Assembly: GCA_035297265.1 (NCBI GenBank)
Contig: DATGZH010000051.1
Coordinates: 1-64,000, forward strand
Reading direction: 5' to 3'
Length of the DNA stretch: 64,000 nucleotides
Source of the DNA: DATGZH01 sp035297265
GTDB lineage: Bacteria > Actinomycetota > Acidimicrobiia > Acidimicrobiales > RAAP-2
The notes under the pieces were generated by a model. That model did no database searches. It had not been told where the DNA came from and saw only the letters and a program-made list of their open reading frames with translations. Every line of letters starts with the position of its first letter. Position 1 is the first letter of the stretch. This document shows, one piece after another, positions 24,938 to 34,547 of the stretch. A program made the position numbers and the translations under genes.

Positions 24938-26422
24938 GTGGCTGTAGGCGACCGGGTGGACCAGTTCCGCGCCCTCACCAGCCAGGCGATCACCGACCTC
25001 TTCGACCAGCGCAAGCCCTTCGGCCGGCTGGCCCTCGTCCAGGTCCTCATGCTGGCCGGCGACACGCTCGTCACGATCTCGCTCGCCGGATCCCTGTTCT
25101 TTTCGATCTCGCCAGGCGAGGCCAAGAAGAAGGTCCTCCTCTATCTCCTCCTCACGCTCCTCCCGTTCGCCATCGTCTCGCCGCTCCTCGGGCCGCTCAT
25201 CGACCGAAGTCGCAATGCCCGCCGGCTGATGGTGGTGGTCTCCGCCCTCGGCCGGGCGGTCCTCTGCCCGTTCATGGCCCGGGACATCCACAGCCTGCTC
25301 CTCTTCCCCGAGGCCTTCTTGGTCCTCGTGCTCTCGAAGCTCTACCTCGTGACGCGCGGGGCTCTCGTGCCCGAGATGGTGGCGATCACGCCGGCCGACG
25401 AGCGCCCGATCGGCCCCACCGGGGAGGACCCACCACCGATGCCCGGCGCCGCGGCGACGGGGGACCCCGCCATGACGGTGCCCGTGCCCGGGCCTCCCGG
25501 GGCGGCGGGCCCGCCAGCGGCCACGAGTTACGCCGCCCTCAACGCCCGGCTCACGCTCCTCGGCACCGCCGCGGGCTTCATCGTGTCGGTGCCGGGCGTC
25601 CTCATCCTGAAGCTGGCCTCGGCATCGGGCGTGCTCATCCTGGCCACGATCGTGTTCGTCGCCGCGGGCATGGCCGGGTCCCGGCTGCCGGTCCGCCGCC
25701 GCGGTTGGGGTCGAGCACCCGAACGGCGCGGCGCACCGGCGACCGGGCCGCCGCCGGCGACGGCCGGCGCGGCGACGGTCGACGCCTGGGCGGCCCCGGC
25801 CGACCAGGACGAGGCCCGTCTCCAGGGGGTGGCCCATCCCGAGGTGGTGCTCGGCCTCTCGGCCAACTGCCTCCTGCGGGGCCTCGCCGGGTTCCTCATC
25901 TTCCTGCTCGCCTTCGGCCTCCGGCGCCAGCACGCCGCCCTCTACTGGTACGGGCTCGCCCTCGGCGGGAGCGGCATCGGGTCGATCGGCGGGCTTCTCC
26001 TCGTGCCGCGCCTGCGCCGACGCCTCTCCGAGCAGCTCATCCTGCTCTGCGCGCTCTGGCTCGTCGCGGTGGGCGCGGCCGCTGCCGCCTGGTCGAACAG
26101 CCTGCTCGGTGAGGTGGGGCTGGCCATGGTGGTGGGGGTGGCCGGCTCGCTCGGCCAGCCCTCCTTCGACGCCTTGGCCCAGCGCTACGTGCCGCTGGCC
26201 GCCCAGGGTCGGGCCTTCGCCCGCTTCGCCCTCCGCCAGCAGCTCGTCTGGGTGGCCGGGGCCCTCGTGCCTGTGGTGATCGCCTTTCCGCTCGCCGCGG
26301 GCAACGTTGTCATGGCCTTGGCCGCAGCAGCAGGGGGGTTCTTCTATCTCTCCAGCCGTCGGGCCCTCCGCCAACGGGCCCTGCCCCGTCACTTCCGGGG
26401 CCCGGCGACGGACACGAGCTAG
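24938..26422 (+). CDS. MFS transporter
   Basis: A 494-residue membrane protein of the major facilitator superfamily with 10-12 predicted helices (for example LALVQVLMLAGDTLVTISLAGSLFF given here as LVQVLMLAGDTLVTISL, VLLYLLLTLLPFAIVSPLLG, GLAGFLIFLLAFGL, GEVGLAMVVGVAGSLG). The loop after helix 2 has the MFS-like motif GPLIDRSRNARRLM. Two long Pro/Ala/Gly-rich loops are unusual: one near residue 160-190 (PPPMPGAAATGDP) and one near 260-290 (RRGAPATGPPPATAG). The substrate is unknown. The start is GTG 24938 or ATG 24929. A cyclase fragment begins directly after its stop. Confidence 0.85.
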   Translation: MAVGDRVDQFRALTSQAITDLFDQRKPFGRLALVQVLMLAGDTLVTISLAGSLFFSISPGEAKKKVLLYLLLTLLPFAIVSPLLGPLIDRSRNARRLMVVVSALGRAVLCPFMARDIHSLLLFPEAFLVLVLSKLYLVTRGALVPEMVAITPADERPIGPTGEDPPPMPGAAATGDPAMTVPVPGPPGAAGPPAATSYAALNARLTLLGTAAGFIVSVPGVLILKLASASGVLILATIVFVAAGMAGSRLPVRRRGWGRAPERRGAPATGPPPATAGAATVDAWAAPADQDEARLQGVAHPEVVLGLSANCLLRGLAGFLIFLLAFGLRRQHAALYWYGLALGGSGIGSIGGLLLVPRLRRRLSEQLILLCALWLVAVGAAAAAWSNSLLGEVGLAMVVGVAGSLGQPSFDALAQRYVPLAAQGRAFARFALRQQLVWVAGALVPVVIAFPLAAGNVVMALAAAAGGFFYLSSRRALRQRALPRHFRGPATDTS

Positions 26423-26423
26423 T

Positions 26424-26577
26424 GCCGCGACCGACCTTGCCGGCCCCGGCGAGGTGCTGGTAAGCGACACGGTGCGGAGCCTCATCGCGGGGTCCGCCCT
26501 CGGGGTTCTACGACCGCGGGCAATACGAGCTCAAGGGCCTCCCCGGCTCCTGGCGGCTCTCCTGGGTGGCCGGCTGA
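26424..26577 (+). pseudogene. Decayed C-terminal fragment of a class III nucleotide cyclase
   Basis: Directly after the transporter stop, one frame reads AATDLAGPGEVLVSDTVRSL followed by IAGSALG. A one-base frameshift then gives FYDRGQYELKGLPGSWRLSW and a TGA stop. Together these match the end of actinobacterial adenylate/guanylate cyclase domains (A-x-GPGEVLVS-x-TV ... DRG-x-x-ELKG-x-PG-x-WRL). No start codon or catalytic core is present, so this is a relic of a deleted and frameshifted cyclase gene. Confidence 0.75.
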
Positions 26578-26605
26578 ACGACGCCGCGGCCGGGCGACGT
26601 AGCGG

Positions 26606-28405
26606 TCAGCTCGGGCGCCGAGCTACCAGGCCACGCTCAAGGTCGTCGACCGCCCGCCGCAAGGCGTCGGGCAGGCGGTCGCCGAACTGCGCGTAGTGCG
26701 CCCGGATCTCGGGCACCTCGGCCCGCCACTCCTCGGCGTCGACGTGGAGGAGGGCCGCCATGTCCTCCTTCGACACGGCCAGGCCCTCGAGGTCGATGCT
26801 GTCCTCGGCGGGGACGAGCCCGATCGGCGTCTCGACGGCCCCGCCCCGACCGCTGGCCCGTTCGAAGACCCACTCGAGCACCCGGGAGTTGTCCCCGTAG
26901 CCGGGCCAGAGCCACCGGCCCTCCGCGTCCTTCCTGAACCAGTTGACGTAGAAGATCTTCGGCAGCTTCTCGGGGTCGGCTTTGGCCCCGATCTCGAGCC
27001 AGTGCGCGAAGTAGTCGGCCATGTTGTAGCCGCAGAACGGGAGCATGGCGAAGGGGTCCCGGCGGACCCGGCCGACGGCCCCGGTGGCCGCGGCGGTGGT
27101 CTCCGACGACATGATCGAGCCGAGGAACACCCCGTGCTCCCAGCTGCGGGACTGGAACACGAGGGGCACGGTCGTGGCCCGCCGCCCGCCGAAGAGGATC
27201 GCCGAGATCGGCACGCCCGTCGGGTCCTCCCACTCCGGGGCGATGGCCGGGTCCTGGGAGGCCGGCGCGGTGAACCGGGCGTTCGGGTGGGCGGCCGCGG
27301 TGCCCTCGGCCGGCGTCCACTTCTCGCCCCGCCAGTCGGTGCAGCCGGCCGGGGGGTCCGACATGCCCTCCCACCAGACGTCACCGTCGTCGGTGAGCGC
27401 GGTGTTCGTGAAGATCGAGTTGGCCGACACCGTCACCATGGCGTTCGGGTTGGTGTGCATGTTCGTACCCGGGGCCACGCCGAAGAACCCGGCCTCGGGG
27501 TTGATGGCGTGGAGGCGGCCGTCGGCGCCGAACTTCATCCAGCAGATGTCGTCGCCCACCGTTTCGACCTTCCAGCCGGGGAGGGTGGGGATGAGCATGG
27601 CCAGGTTGGTCTTGCCGCAAGCCGACGGGAAGGCGCCCGAGACGTAGCGGGTCTCGCCGTCGGGCGAAGTCAGCTTCAAGATGAGCATGTGCTCGGCCAT
27701 CCAGCCGTCGTCGCGGGCCATGACCGAGGCGATGCGCAGGGCGAAGCACTTCTTGCCGAGGAGGGCGTTCCCGCCGTAGCCCGAGCCGTAGGACCAGATC
27801 TCCCTCGTCTCGGGGAAGTGCACGATGTACTTGTTGTCAGGGTTGCAGGGCCAGGGCACGTCGGTCTGGCCGGGCTCGAGGGGGGCACCCACCGAGTGCA
27901 GGCAGGGCACGAAGTCGCCGTCGCCCAGCACCTCGAGGACCGCCTGGCCCATGCGGGTCATGATGCGCATCGACACGGCCACGTAGGCCGAGTCGGTGAT
28001 CTCCACCCCGATGTTGGCGATCTCCGAGCCGAGGGGGCCCATGGAGAAGGGGACGACGTACATCGTCCGGCCCCGCATCGAGCCCGAGAAGAGCCCGGTC
28101 AGCGTGGCTCGCATCTCGGTGGGGTCCTGCCAGTTGTTGGTCGGCCCGGCGTCGGCTTCGTCGGCCGAGCAGATGAAGGTGCGGTCCTCGACCCGGGCGA
28201 CGTCGCCGGGGTCGGAGTGGGCCCAGTAGCTGTTCGGCCGCTTCGCCTCGGACAGGGCCGTGAAGGTCCCCTGGTCGACCAGCTGCTGGCAGAGGCGGTC
28301 GTACTCCTCGGCCGACCCGTCGCACCACACCACCTCGTCGGGCGTGGTGAGCGCCGCCACCTCCTCCACCCAGGCGACCAGCTTGGGGTTGTTCGTCGGG
28401 GGCAC
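26606..28405 (-). CDS. pckG: Phosphoenolpyruvate carboxykinase (GTP)
   Basis: Interconverts oxaloacetate and PEP with GTP, the entry to gluconeogenesis. The 599-residue protein is full length. Motifs are the substrate region [40 protein letters not shown], the P-loop [13 protein letters not shown] with the hyperreactive Cys at 263, the second kinase motif [22 protein letters not shown], and the guanine-binding [20 protein letters not shown] start gives [21 protein letters not shown] lies 12 bases upstream. Divergent from thiL. Confidence 0.96.
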   Translation of the reverse strand: MPPTNNPKLVAWVEEVAALTTPDEVVWCDGSAEEYDRLCQQLVDQGTFTALSEAKRPNSYWAHSDPGDVARVEDRTFICSADEADAGPTNNWQDPTEMRATLTGLFSGSMRGRTMYVVPFSMGPLGSEIANIGVEITDSAYVAVSMRIMTRMGQAVLEVLGDGDFVPCLHSVGAPLEPGQTDVPWPCNPDNKYIVHFPETREIWSYGSGYGGNALLGKKCFALRIASVMARDDGWMAEHMLILKLTSPDGETRYVSGAFPSACGKTNLAMLIPTLPGWKVETVGDDICWMKFGADGRLHAINPEAGFFGVAPGTNMHTNPNAMVTVSANSIFTNTALTDDGDVWWEGMSDPPAGCTDWRGEKWTPAEGTAAAHPNARFTAPASQDPAIAPEWEDPTGVPISAILFGGRRATTVPLVFQSRSWEHGVFLGSIMSSETTAAATGAVGRVRRDPFAMLPFCGYNMADYFAHWLEIGAKADPEKLPKIFYVNWFRKDAEGRWLWPGYGDNSRVLEWVFERASGRGGAVETPIGLVPAEDSIDLEGLAVSKEDMAALLHVDAEEWRAEVPEIRAHYAQFGDRLPDALRRAVDDLERGLVARRPS

Positions 28406-28472
28406 GGCGGTCGGGTTCCTCCTTCGGCCTGGACGATCGGGGCGGGCCGGCGGGCCGCCCCGAGGACAGTCC

Positions 28473-28478
28473 ATGGTA
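28473..28478 (-). promoter_or_regulatory. Putative -10 (TACCAT, minus strand) of pckG
   Basis: On the minus strand TATACCAT lies about 68 bases before the pckG start. The overlapping plus-strand TATAGG could serve thiL, whose GTG is 8 bases further. The region is too short for two separate promoters, so they probably overlap. Confidence 0.35.
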
Positions 28479-28490
28479 TAGGCAAGGGCC

Positions 28491-29483
28491 GTGGGCCAGC
28501 CCAAACCACCAGGCCGCAGGGGTCGAACGACCGGCGGCGAGGACGCCGCGCTGGCCCGCCTCGCGGCGGCCCACCTCGCCCGGGAGGGCCCGCCACCCGA
28601 CGGCGAGCTCTGGATCGGTGACGACGCGGCGCTGGTGCGTTTCGGCCCGTCAGCGGTGCTCCTCTCGACCGACGTCGTGGTGGGTGGCGTCCACGCCGAC
28701 CTCTCGCTCGTCACGCCGGAGGACCTCGGCTGGAAGGCGGTGGCCGCCGCGGTGAGCGACATCGGCGCCATGGGTGGGCGTCCCCGGCACCTCCTCGTCA
28801 CGTGCTGCCTGCCGCCCGACGCCGACGTCGACCGGATCGACGACGGCGTGGGCGAGGCGGCGGCGGCGTTCGGCGTGGCGGTGGTGGGCGGCGACCTCTC
28901 CGTCGCCGACGAGATCGTCGTCGCCGTCGCGGTCACCGGCACGGTGGAGGGCGACGGCCCGCCGGTCTCGAGGTCAGGCGCCCGTCCGGGCGACCACCTG
29001 TTCGTGACCGGGCCGCTCGGCGCCTCGGCCGCCGGCCTACGGGTCCTGCGGGAGCGCCGGGAGCTCTCGCCCGACGAGGAACGGCTGGCCGAGGCGCACC
29101 GCCGCCCCCGGCCGCGGCTGTCCGAGGGCCAGGTGGCCCGGCGGGCCGGGGCGAGCGCCATGATCGACGTCTCCGACGGCCTCGCCATCGACCTCGACCG
29201 GTTGGCCACGGCCTCGGGGGTCGGCCTCGACCTCGACGACGTGCCGGTGGCCGACGGGGCCACCCTCGACGAGGCGCTCGGGGGCGGTGAGGACTACGAG
29301 CTCGTGGTGGCCACCGCCCGGCCAGACGAGCTCGTGACGGCGTTGAAGGATGCGGGGCTGAGGCCGCCGTACGTCCTCGGGCGCTGCACGGCCCGGCCGG
29401 GGGAACGGCTGCTCCGCGGCAGGCCTCTCGAACGACTCGGGTGGGAGCACCCGATCGGCGGTTCCTCGAAAGAGGCCCGTTAG
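28491..29483 (+). CDS. thiL: Thiamine-monophosphate kinase
   Basis: Last step of thiamine diphosphate synthesis. The 330-residue PurM-fold ATPase shows [74 protein letters not shown] and [15 protein letters not shown], all in the expected order. A short basic N-terminal extension ([20 protein letters not shown]) precedes the usual start. The stop overlaps the convergent small membrane gene by 4 bases. In other actinobacteria thiL is also near rpmB and recG. Confidence 0.94.
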   Translation: MGQPKPPGRRGRTTGGEDAALARLAAAHLAREGPPPDGELWIGDDAALVRFGPSAVLLSTDVVVGGVHADLSLVTPEDLGWKAVAAAVSDIGAMGGRPRHLLVTCCLPPDADVDRIDDGVGEAAAAFGVAVVGGDLSVADEIVVAVAVTGTVEGDGPPVSRSGARPGDHLFVTGPLGASAAGLRVLRERRELSPDEERLAEAHRRPRPRLSEGQVARRAGASAMIDVSDGLAIDLDRLATASGVGLDLDDVPVADGATLDEALGGGEDYELVVATARPDELVTALKDAGLRPPYVLGRCTARPGERLLRGRPLERLGWEHPIGGSSKEAR

Positions 29484-29728
29484 CCCTCGGTGGTCGGCGT
29501 CTCGGGTTCGGGACGGGCGCCCTGGAGGACCCGCAGGGCGCCGTACACGAGGAACGCCGGCCAGACGAACGCCTTCAAGACCCCGACGAGGTGCTCGCCC
29601 GCGCCGTCGGCCTGCCGCCAGTACCAGATGAGCGCTCCGACGAGTCCCAGCCCGTAGAGGGCGCCGAGACCGGGGGGGCCGGGGGGCGAGGGACGCCGCC
29701 CGTCGCTGCCGGCGGAGCGGTCACTCAT
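29480..29728 (-). CDS. Small conserved membrane protein
   Basis: An 82-residue protein with a Ser/Pro/Gly-rich N-terminus and two hydrophobic segments, LGALYGLGLVGALIWYW and VLKAFVWPAFLVYGALRVL. Similar short proteins of unknown function occur beside rpmB in actinobacteria. The ATG lies 22 bases after the rpmB stop on the same strand, so the two are probably cotranscribed. Confidence 0.7.
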   Translation of the reverse strand: MSDRSAGSDGRRPSPPGPPGLGALYGLGLVGALIWYWRQADGAGEHLVGVLKAFVWPAFLVYGALRVLQGARPEPETPTTEG

Positions 29729-29750
29729 CGGGACCCTCGAGGACCGCGGG

Positions 29751-29966
29751 TCAGCCAGCGGTCGGCACGCGACGGCGGGGCGGCTTGGCCACCTTGCCGG
29801 CCCGCAGGCACGAGGTGCACACGTTGATGCGCTTGGGGGCGCCGTTCACGATGGCCCGCACCCGCTGGACGTTCGGGTCCCAGCGCCGCTTCGTGCGGCG
29901 GTGGGAGTGGCTGAGGCTCATGCCGAACGACGGTCGCTTGCCGCAGATCTCGCAGACTGCTGCCAT
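29751..29966 (-). CDS. rpmB: 50S ribosomal protein L28
   Basis: A 71-residue L28. It starts AAVCEICGKRPSFGMSLSHS, has HRRTKRRWDPNVQRVRA, and carries a second CxxC in VCTSCLRAGKV, so it is the zinc-binding (C+) form. GAGGA precedes the ATG. An in-frame extension upstream lacks similarity and was rejected. Divergent from the DAK2-domain gene. Confidence 0.95.
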   Translation of the reverse strand: MAAVCEICGKRPSFGMSLSHSHRRTKRRWDPNVQRVRAIVNGAPKRINVCTSCLRAGKVAKPPRRRVPTAG

Positions 29967-30095
29967 GGGATCGGTTCCTCTTTCGGCGTCGATGTTGGGG
30001 CTCGGTGCGGCCCCGGGGGATCCGGGTGACGGAGGCTCCGCTGCCGGTGCGGCACGCGCCGTCACCAGGGCGTACGGCCGTCGAGAACGGCGCAA

Positions 30096-30105
30096 AGGTT
30101 AGCAT
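30096..30105. promoter_or_regulatory. Overlapping back-to-back -10 elements of rpmB and the DAK2 gene
   Basis: The sequence AGGTTAGCAT contains TAGCAT on the plus strand, 8 bases before the DAK2 ATG, and TAACCT on the minus strand, leading to rpmB. The two share two bases, so the polymerase could occupy only one at a time. No experiment supports this; it follows from the TANNNT match alone. Confidence 0.4.
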
Positions 30106-30113
30106 CCTTTCCA

Positions 30114-31754
30114 ATGGAGGCCCGGTCGACGCTGGCGGCGACAGACGTGCGGGCCGTGATGGTGGCCTACCGAGACGGGCTCCGGTCGCACCAGCAGGTC
30201 ATCAACCGCCTCAACGTCTACCCGGTCCCCGACGGGGACACGGGCACCAACATGGCCCTCACCCTCGACTCGGTGACCGACGAGCTCGACCGCCTGGGCG
30301 ACGTGGTGGCCATGCCCGAGGTGTGCAAGGCCCTCTCCCACGGGTCGCTGATGGGGGCGCGCGGTAACTCGGGGGTGATCCTCTCCCAGCTCCTCCGGGG
30401 CCTGGCCGACCGGATCGCCCCTGTGACCGAGGTCGGCCCGACCGAGCTGGCCGAGGCCCTCGGCGACGCGGCGACCATGGCCCGCCAGGCCGTGGTGCGC
30501 CCGGTCGAGGGCACGATCCTCACCGTGGCCTCCGCCGCCGGCGAGGGTGCCCGCCTCGGCTGCCAAGGGGTCGACAGCCTCGTGGCGGTGGCCGAGCGGG
30601 CGAGGGAGGCCGCCTACAGCGCCCTCGACGAGACCCCCCGCCTGCTCGAGGTGCTGGCCCGGGCCGGCGTGGTCGACGCCGGCGGGGCCGGCTTCGTGCT
30701 CCTCCTCGACGCCATCCTCACGGTCGTCGACGGGCGGCCCATGCCCGAGCCACCCGCCGTGGACTCGTCGCTCCCTTCGCCGCTGGTGGCGGTGGGGACC
30801 GCCCAGGCACTGGCGGGCGACCTCCGGTTCGAGGTCATGTACTTCCTCGAGGCACCGGACGACACGATCCCGGACCTGAAGGAGGTGTGGGCGGGCATCG
30901 GGGACTCCATCGTGGTGGTCGGTGGCGAGGGCCTCTGGAACTGCCACATCCACACGAACGACATCGGCGCGGCCATCGAGGCCGGGCTCGACGCCGGCCG
31001 GCCCCGCGACATCCGGGTGACCGACCTGGCCGAGCAGGTCGAAGAGGAGCGCTGGGTGCGCGAGAGCGGGCAGTCACCCATCCGGCCACCGGGCCCGGTG
31101 CCGACCACCGAGGTGGTGGCGGTCGTGAGCGGCGACGGCATCGGGCGCATCTTCCGTTCGCTCGGGGTGCACCGGCAGGTGCGCGGCGGGCAGTCGATGA
31201 ACCCGTCGACGGCCGATCTCGTGGAGGCGGTCGAAGACGTCGACGGCGACCAGGTGATCATCCTGCCGAACAACCCGAACATCTGCCCCGTCGCCGAGCA
31301 GGTCGACGCGTTGTGCGAGAAGTCGGTGCGGGTGGTGCGCACGGGCAGCATCGTCGAGGGCTTCGCCGCCCTCCTCGCTTACGACCCGGCGGCCGGGGTC
31401 GAGGAGAACGAGAAGGAGATGACCGCGTCGGCCTGCCGGGTGGTCCCGGCCGAGGTGACGAGGGCCGTGCGTGACGCCGAGACCGATGCGGGCGACGTGC
31501 GTGAGGGCGACTGGATCGGACTGTCGAGGAGCGGCGTGGTGGCCGTGGCCGACACGGTGGTCGGTGCCACGTGCGGCGTGATCGAGCACCTTCTCGACGA
31601 GCACGAGCTGGTCACGCTGATCGAGGGGGAGGGGGCCACGGCGGCCGACACCCGCCGCATCACCGGCTGGTTGGCCGACGAGCACCCCGACGTGGCCGTC
31701 GAGGTCCACCACGGCGGCCAGCCCCTCTACCCCTACCTGCTCGGCATCGAGTGA
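30114..31754 (+). CDS. DAK2-domain protein (fatty acid kinase FakA-like)
   Basis: A 546-residue protein with an N-terminal DAK2 domain. NRLNVYPVPDGDTGTNMALT holds the Asp residues that bind ATP-magnesium, and LMGARGNSGVILSQLLRG, VEGTILTVASAAGEGA, and DAGGAGFVLLLDAIL follow. The C-terminal half (from about residue 240) is the FakA middle and C-terminal region with VSGDGIGRIFRSLGV, QVIILPNNPNICPVAEQ and EVHHGGQPLYPYL. FakA phosphorylates fatty acids bound to FakB, making acyl-phosphate; no fakB is adjacent. Position before recG is conserved in many Gram-positives. It overlaps recG by 4 bases. Confidence 0.9.
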   Translation: MEARSTLAATDVRAVMVAYRDGLRSHQQVINRLNVYPVPDGDTGTNMALTLDSVTDELDRLGDVVAMPEVCKALSHGSLMGARGNSGVILSQLLRGLADRIAPVTEVGPTELAEALGDAATMARQAVVRPVEGTILTVASAAGEGARLGCQGVDSLVAVAERAREAAYSALDETPRLLEVLARAGVVDAGGAGFVLLLDAILTVVDGRPMPEPPAVDSSLPSPLVAVGTAQALAGDLRFEVMYFLEAPDDTIPDLKEVWAGIGDSIVVVGGEGLWNCHIHTNDIGAAIEAGLDAGRPRDIRVTDLAEQVEEERWVRESGQSPIRPPGPVPTTEVVAVVSGDGIGRIFRSLGVHRQVRGGQSMNPSTADLVEAVEDVDGDQVIILPNNPNICPVAEQVDALCEKSVRVVRTGSIVEGFAALLAYDPAAGVEENEKEMTASACRVVPAEVTRAVRDAETDAGDVREGDWIGLSRSGVVAVADTVVGATCGVIEHLLDEHELVTLIEGEGATAADTRRITGWLADEHPDVAVEVHHGGQPLYPYLLGIE

Positions 31755-33970
31755 CCGAGGTCGCCACCGACACGACCGGGCGCACGCTCCGCAAACTGGC
31801 CGAGCTCCCCGTCGGCGTGCTCAAGGGCGTGGGCGAGCGGCGGGTGCAGGCCCTCGCCGAGTGGGGCGTCGAAACCGTCTTCGACCTCCTCACCACCTAC
31901 CCGCGGCGCTACATCGACCGCAGCCGCCAGGTCGACCTGGCCGACCTCCGGGTGGGGGAGGAGGCCGTCGTCCTCGGCGAGGTGAAGACCTCCCGGGGCC
32001 GCCGCACCAAGAACGGGAAGGCCATCGTCGAGCTCTCGGTGGTCGACGGGACCGGGACGATGGCCGTGGTCTTCTTCAACCAGGTCTGGCGGGCCAAGCA
32101 GCTGCCCGCCGGCTCCCAGGCCCTCTTCTTCGGCAAGCTCGACACCTACCGCGGCACCCGCCAGATGGTGAACCCGGTGGTCGACCTGCTCGTCGGGGTG
32201 GACGGTTCACCCCGAGCCCGCGAGCGCACCGGCCGGGTGGTGCCCGTCTACCCGGCGTCGGCCAAGGCCGGCCTCAGCAGCTGGGAGATCGGCAACTGGG
32301 TGGCCGAGGCGCTGGAGCGGGCCGGCCGGTTCGCCGACCCGCTGCCGGCCGAGTGGCGCTCGGCGCTCTCGCTCGCCGGGCGGAACGAGGCGCTCCACGA
32401 CATCCACGAGCCCGAGTCGATGGCCGAGGCGGGTCCGGCCCGACGGCGCCTTGCCTTCGACGAGCTCTTCCGCTTGCAGCTCGCGCTCGTGCTCCGACGG
32501 CGGGTGGTCGAGCGCGAGGCCCGGGCGCTACGCCACGCCGTCTCGCCGACCGAGGTGACGTCGGCCCAGCGGGGGCCGCCCACGCTCGTCCAGCGCTTCT
32601 TGGCCTCGCTGCCCTTCGAGCTCACGACGGCCCAACGCCGGGCCCTGGCCGTGATCCTCGCCGACCTGGCCGGGCCGCTGCCCATGCACCGGTTGCTCCA
32701 GGGCGACGTGGGCTCGGGCAAGACCGTGGTGGCGCTCGGCGCCCTCCTCGCCGCGGTGCAGGGTGGCCACCAGGGGGCGCTCATGGTGCCGACCGAGGTG
32801 CTCGCCGAGCAGCACTACCTCGTCGTGCGGTCCCTCACCGACGGCCTCGTCGTGCCCGACCCCGCCCGGCTCGGCGGCGAGCGGCCGGTGACGGTGGCCC
32901 TCCTCACGAACCGCACGACGGCGAGCGAACGGACCCGGCTGCACCAGGGGCTGCGGGAGGGGGACGTCGACATCCTCGTCGGTACACACGCCCTCCTGAC
33001 CGACGAGGTCCGGTTCCACTCGCTCGGCGTCGTGGTCATCGACGAGCAGCACCGCTTCGGGGTCGAGCAGCGGGCGGTCCTGCGGGAGAAGGGTCGGGGC
33101 GCCGACGGCTCGACCGAGGGGGCCGACCCCGACCTCCTCGTCATGACGGCGACCCCCATCCCCCGCACGGCGGCGATGGTCGTCTTCGGCGACCTCGACA
33201 TGACCGTGCTCGACGAGCTGCCGCCCGGCCGGGTCCCGGTGACGACGGTCTGGGCCCGCACGCCGCTCGAGGAGGAGGCGGCCTGGCACCGGGTCCGCGA
33301 GGAGGTGGCGGCCGGCCGGCGGGCCTACGTCGTCTGCCCGCTCGTCGAAGGGTCCGACCGGGTCGTCGCCCGCTCGGCCGTCCACGAGCGCGAACGCCTG
33401 GCCGAGGGGGTCCTCGCCGGCCTCTCCCTCGGGCTCCTCCACGGCCAGATGGCGCCGGCCGAGAAGGAGGCGGCGATGGCCGCCTTCCGCTCGGGTGAGC
33501 AACCGGTGCTCGTGGCGACGACCGTGATCGAGGTGGGTGTGGACGTCCCCGAGGCCACAGTGATGGTGGTCGAGGACGCCGGGCGCTTCGGCCTGGCCCA
33601 GCTGCACCAGCTGCGGGGCCGGGTGGGCCGGGGGCGCGACGAGAGCTGGTGCTATCTCCTCGGCGAGGACCCGACGGCCGACGCCTCGGAGCGGCTGGCC
33701 GCCATGGCGCGCACGACCGACGGGTTCGAGCTGGCCGAGGTGGACCTGGCCATCCGGGGCCAGGGCACGATCCTCGGCGCCCGCCAGAAGGGTCGGAGCG
33801 ATCTCAAGCTGGCCTCGCTCCAGCGCGACCGCGACCTCCTCGACGAGGCCCGCAAGGCGGCCGAGGCCATCACCGAGGCCGACCCGACGCTCTCGGGGCA
33901 CCCGCTCCTCACCGACGAGCTCCAGCTCTTCTTGGACGAGGAGGAGGCGGCCTTCCTGTTCAGGAGCTGA
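31751..33970 (+). CDS. recG: ATP-dependent DNA helicase RecG
   Basis: Remodels stalled replication forks and Holliday junctions. The 739-residue protein has an N-terminal wedge domain (GVLKGVGERRVQALAEWGV, then the OB fold), helicase motif I LLQGDVGSGKTVVALGAL, motif II VVIDEQHRFGVEQRA (the RecG-type DEQH box), VMTATPIPRTAAMVVFGDLD, and the second RecA domain with LLHGQMAPAEKEAAM, TTVIEVGVDVPEATVMV and QLHQLRGRVGRG. GTG in the GTGA overlap with the upstream gene. Confidence 0.96.
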   Translation: MTEVATDTTGRTLRKLAELPVGVLKGVGERRVQALAEWGVETVFDLLTTYPRRYIDRSRQVDLADLRVGEEAVVLGEVKTSRGRRTKNGKAIVELSVVDGTGTMAVVFFNQVWRAKQLPAGSQALFFGKLDTYRGTRQMVNPVVDLLVGVDGSPRARERTGRVVPVYPASAKAGLSSWEIGNWVAEALERAGRFADPLPAEWRSALSLAGRNEALHDIHEPESMAEAGPARRRLAFDELFRLQLALVLRRRVVEREARALRHAVSPTEVTSAQRGPPTLVQRFLASLPFELTTAQRRALAVILADLAGPLPMHRLLQGDVGSGKTVVALGALLAAVQGGHQGALMVPTEVLAEQHYLVVRSLTDGLVVPDPARLGGERPVTVALLTNRTTASERTRLHQGLREGDVDILVGTHALLTDEVRFHSLGVVVIDEQHRFGVEQRAVLREKGRGADGSTEGADPDLLVMTATPIPRTAAMVVFGDLDMTVLDELPPGRVPVTTVWARTPLEEEAAWHRVREEVAAGRRAYVVCPLVEGSDRVVARSAVHERERLAEGVLAGLSLGLLHGQMAPAEKEAAMAAFRSGEQPVLVATTVIEVGVDVPEATVMVVEDAGRFGLAQLHQLRGRVGRGRDESWCYLLGEDPTADASERLAAMARTTDGFELAEVDLAIRGQGTILGARQKGRSDLKLASLQRDRDLLDEARKAAEAITEADPTLSGHPLLTDELQLFLDEEEAAFLFRS

Positions 33971-33997
33971 CGGTCCCTGCCCGTCTCCGCCCACCAC

Positions 33998-34003
33998 TAC
34001 GGT
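33998..34003 (+). promoter_or_regulatory. -10 element (TACGGT) of rsmD
   Basis: TACGGT is 7 bases before the ATG of rsmD, which lacks a ribosome site. The run rsmD-coaD-SepIVA-like can therefore start its own leaderless transcript inside the longer operon. Confidence 0.45.
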
Positions 34004-34010
34004 GGGCTGG

Positions 34011-34547
34011 ATGCGGGTCATCGGCGGCCTGAGCCGCGGCCGGCGCCTGAAGGCCCGGCTGCCGCCGAGCGTGCGACCCACCTCCGACCGGGTGCGCGAA
34101 GCGATCTTCGACGTCCTCGGGTCGCGCGGCGGGGTCGAGGGCCTCAGGGTGGTGGACCTCTTCTGCGGGAGCGGGGCCCTGGGCCTGGAGGCCCTCTCGC
34201 GGGGGGCGGCCGCCGTCACCTTCGTCGACCGGGACCCGGCGGCCCTGGCCGCGGTGGAGGCCAACCGGGAGGCGGTGGGCCTTCCGGAGAAAGCGGTGCA
34301 CGTCGTCCGGGGCGAGCTGCCCGGATGGCTGACCGGGCGCCCGCCGGTCGACCTGGCGCTCTGTGACCCGCCCTACGCCTTCGCCGAATGGCCGCTCCTC
34401 TTGGAGCTGCTGTCGGCCGACGTGGCCGTGCTCGAGTCGGCCGACCCGGTGGAGCTGCCGGCGGGCTGGTTGGTCGCGAGGGAGCGTCGCTACGGCGGTA
34501 CGCTCGTGACTGTGGCTGAGCGCACCCCTCTGGGCGGCGCGTCGTGA
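34011..34547 (+). CDS. rsmD: 16S rRNA (guanine(966)-N(2))-methyltransferase
   Basis: SAM-dependent methyltransferase acting on 16S rRNA during 30S assembly. The 178-residue protein begins RVIGGLSRGRRLKA, then RPTSDRVREAIFDVLGS, the SAM motif VVDLFCGSGALGLEALSRG, FVDRDP, and the catalytic motif LALCDPPYAFAEW. ATG 34011 was chosen because similarity begins there. It overlaps coaD by 4 bases; rsmD-coaD coupling is common in bacteria. Confidence 0.95.
   Translation: MRVIGGLSRGRRLKARLPPSVRPTSDRVREAIFDVLGSRGGVEGLRVVDLFCGSGALGLEALSRGAAAVTFVDRDPAALAAVEANREAVGLPEKAVHVVRGELPGWLTGRPPVDLALCDPPYAFAEWPLLLELLSADVAVLESADPVELPAGWLVARERRYGGTLVTVAERTPLGGAS

Noticed and set aside
28491..29483. thiL region checked for a TPP riboswitch
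   Set aside because: There are fewer than 15 bases between the putative -10 and the GTG, so there is no room for a THI element.
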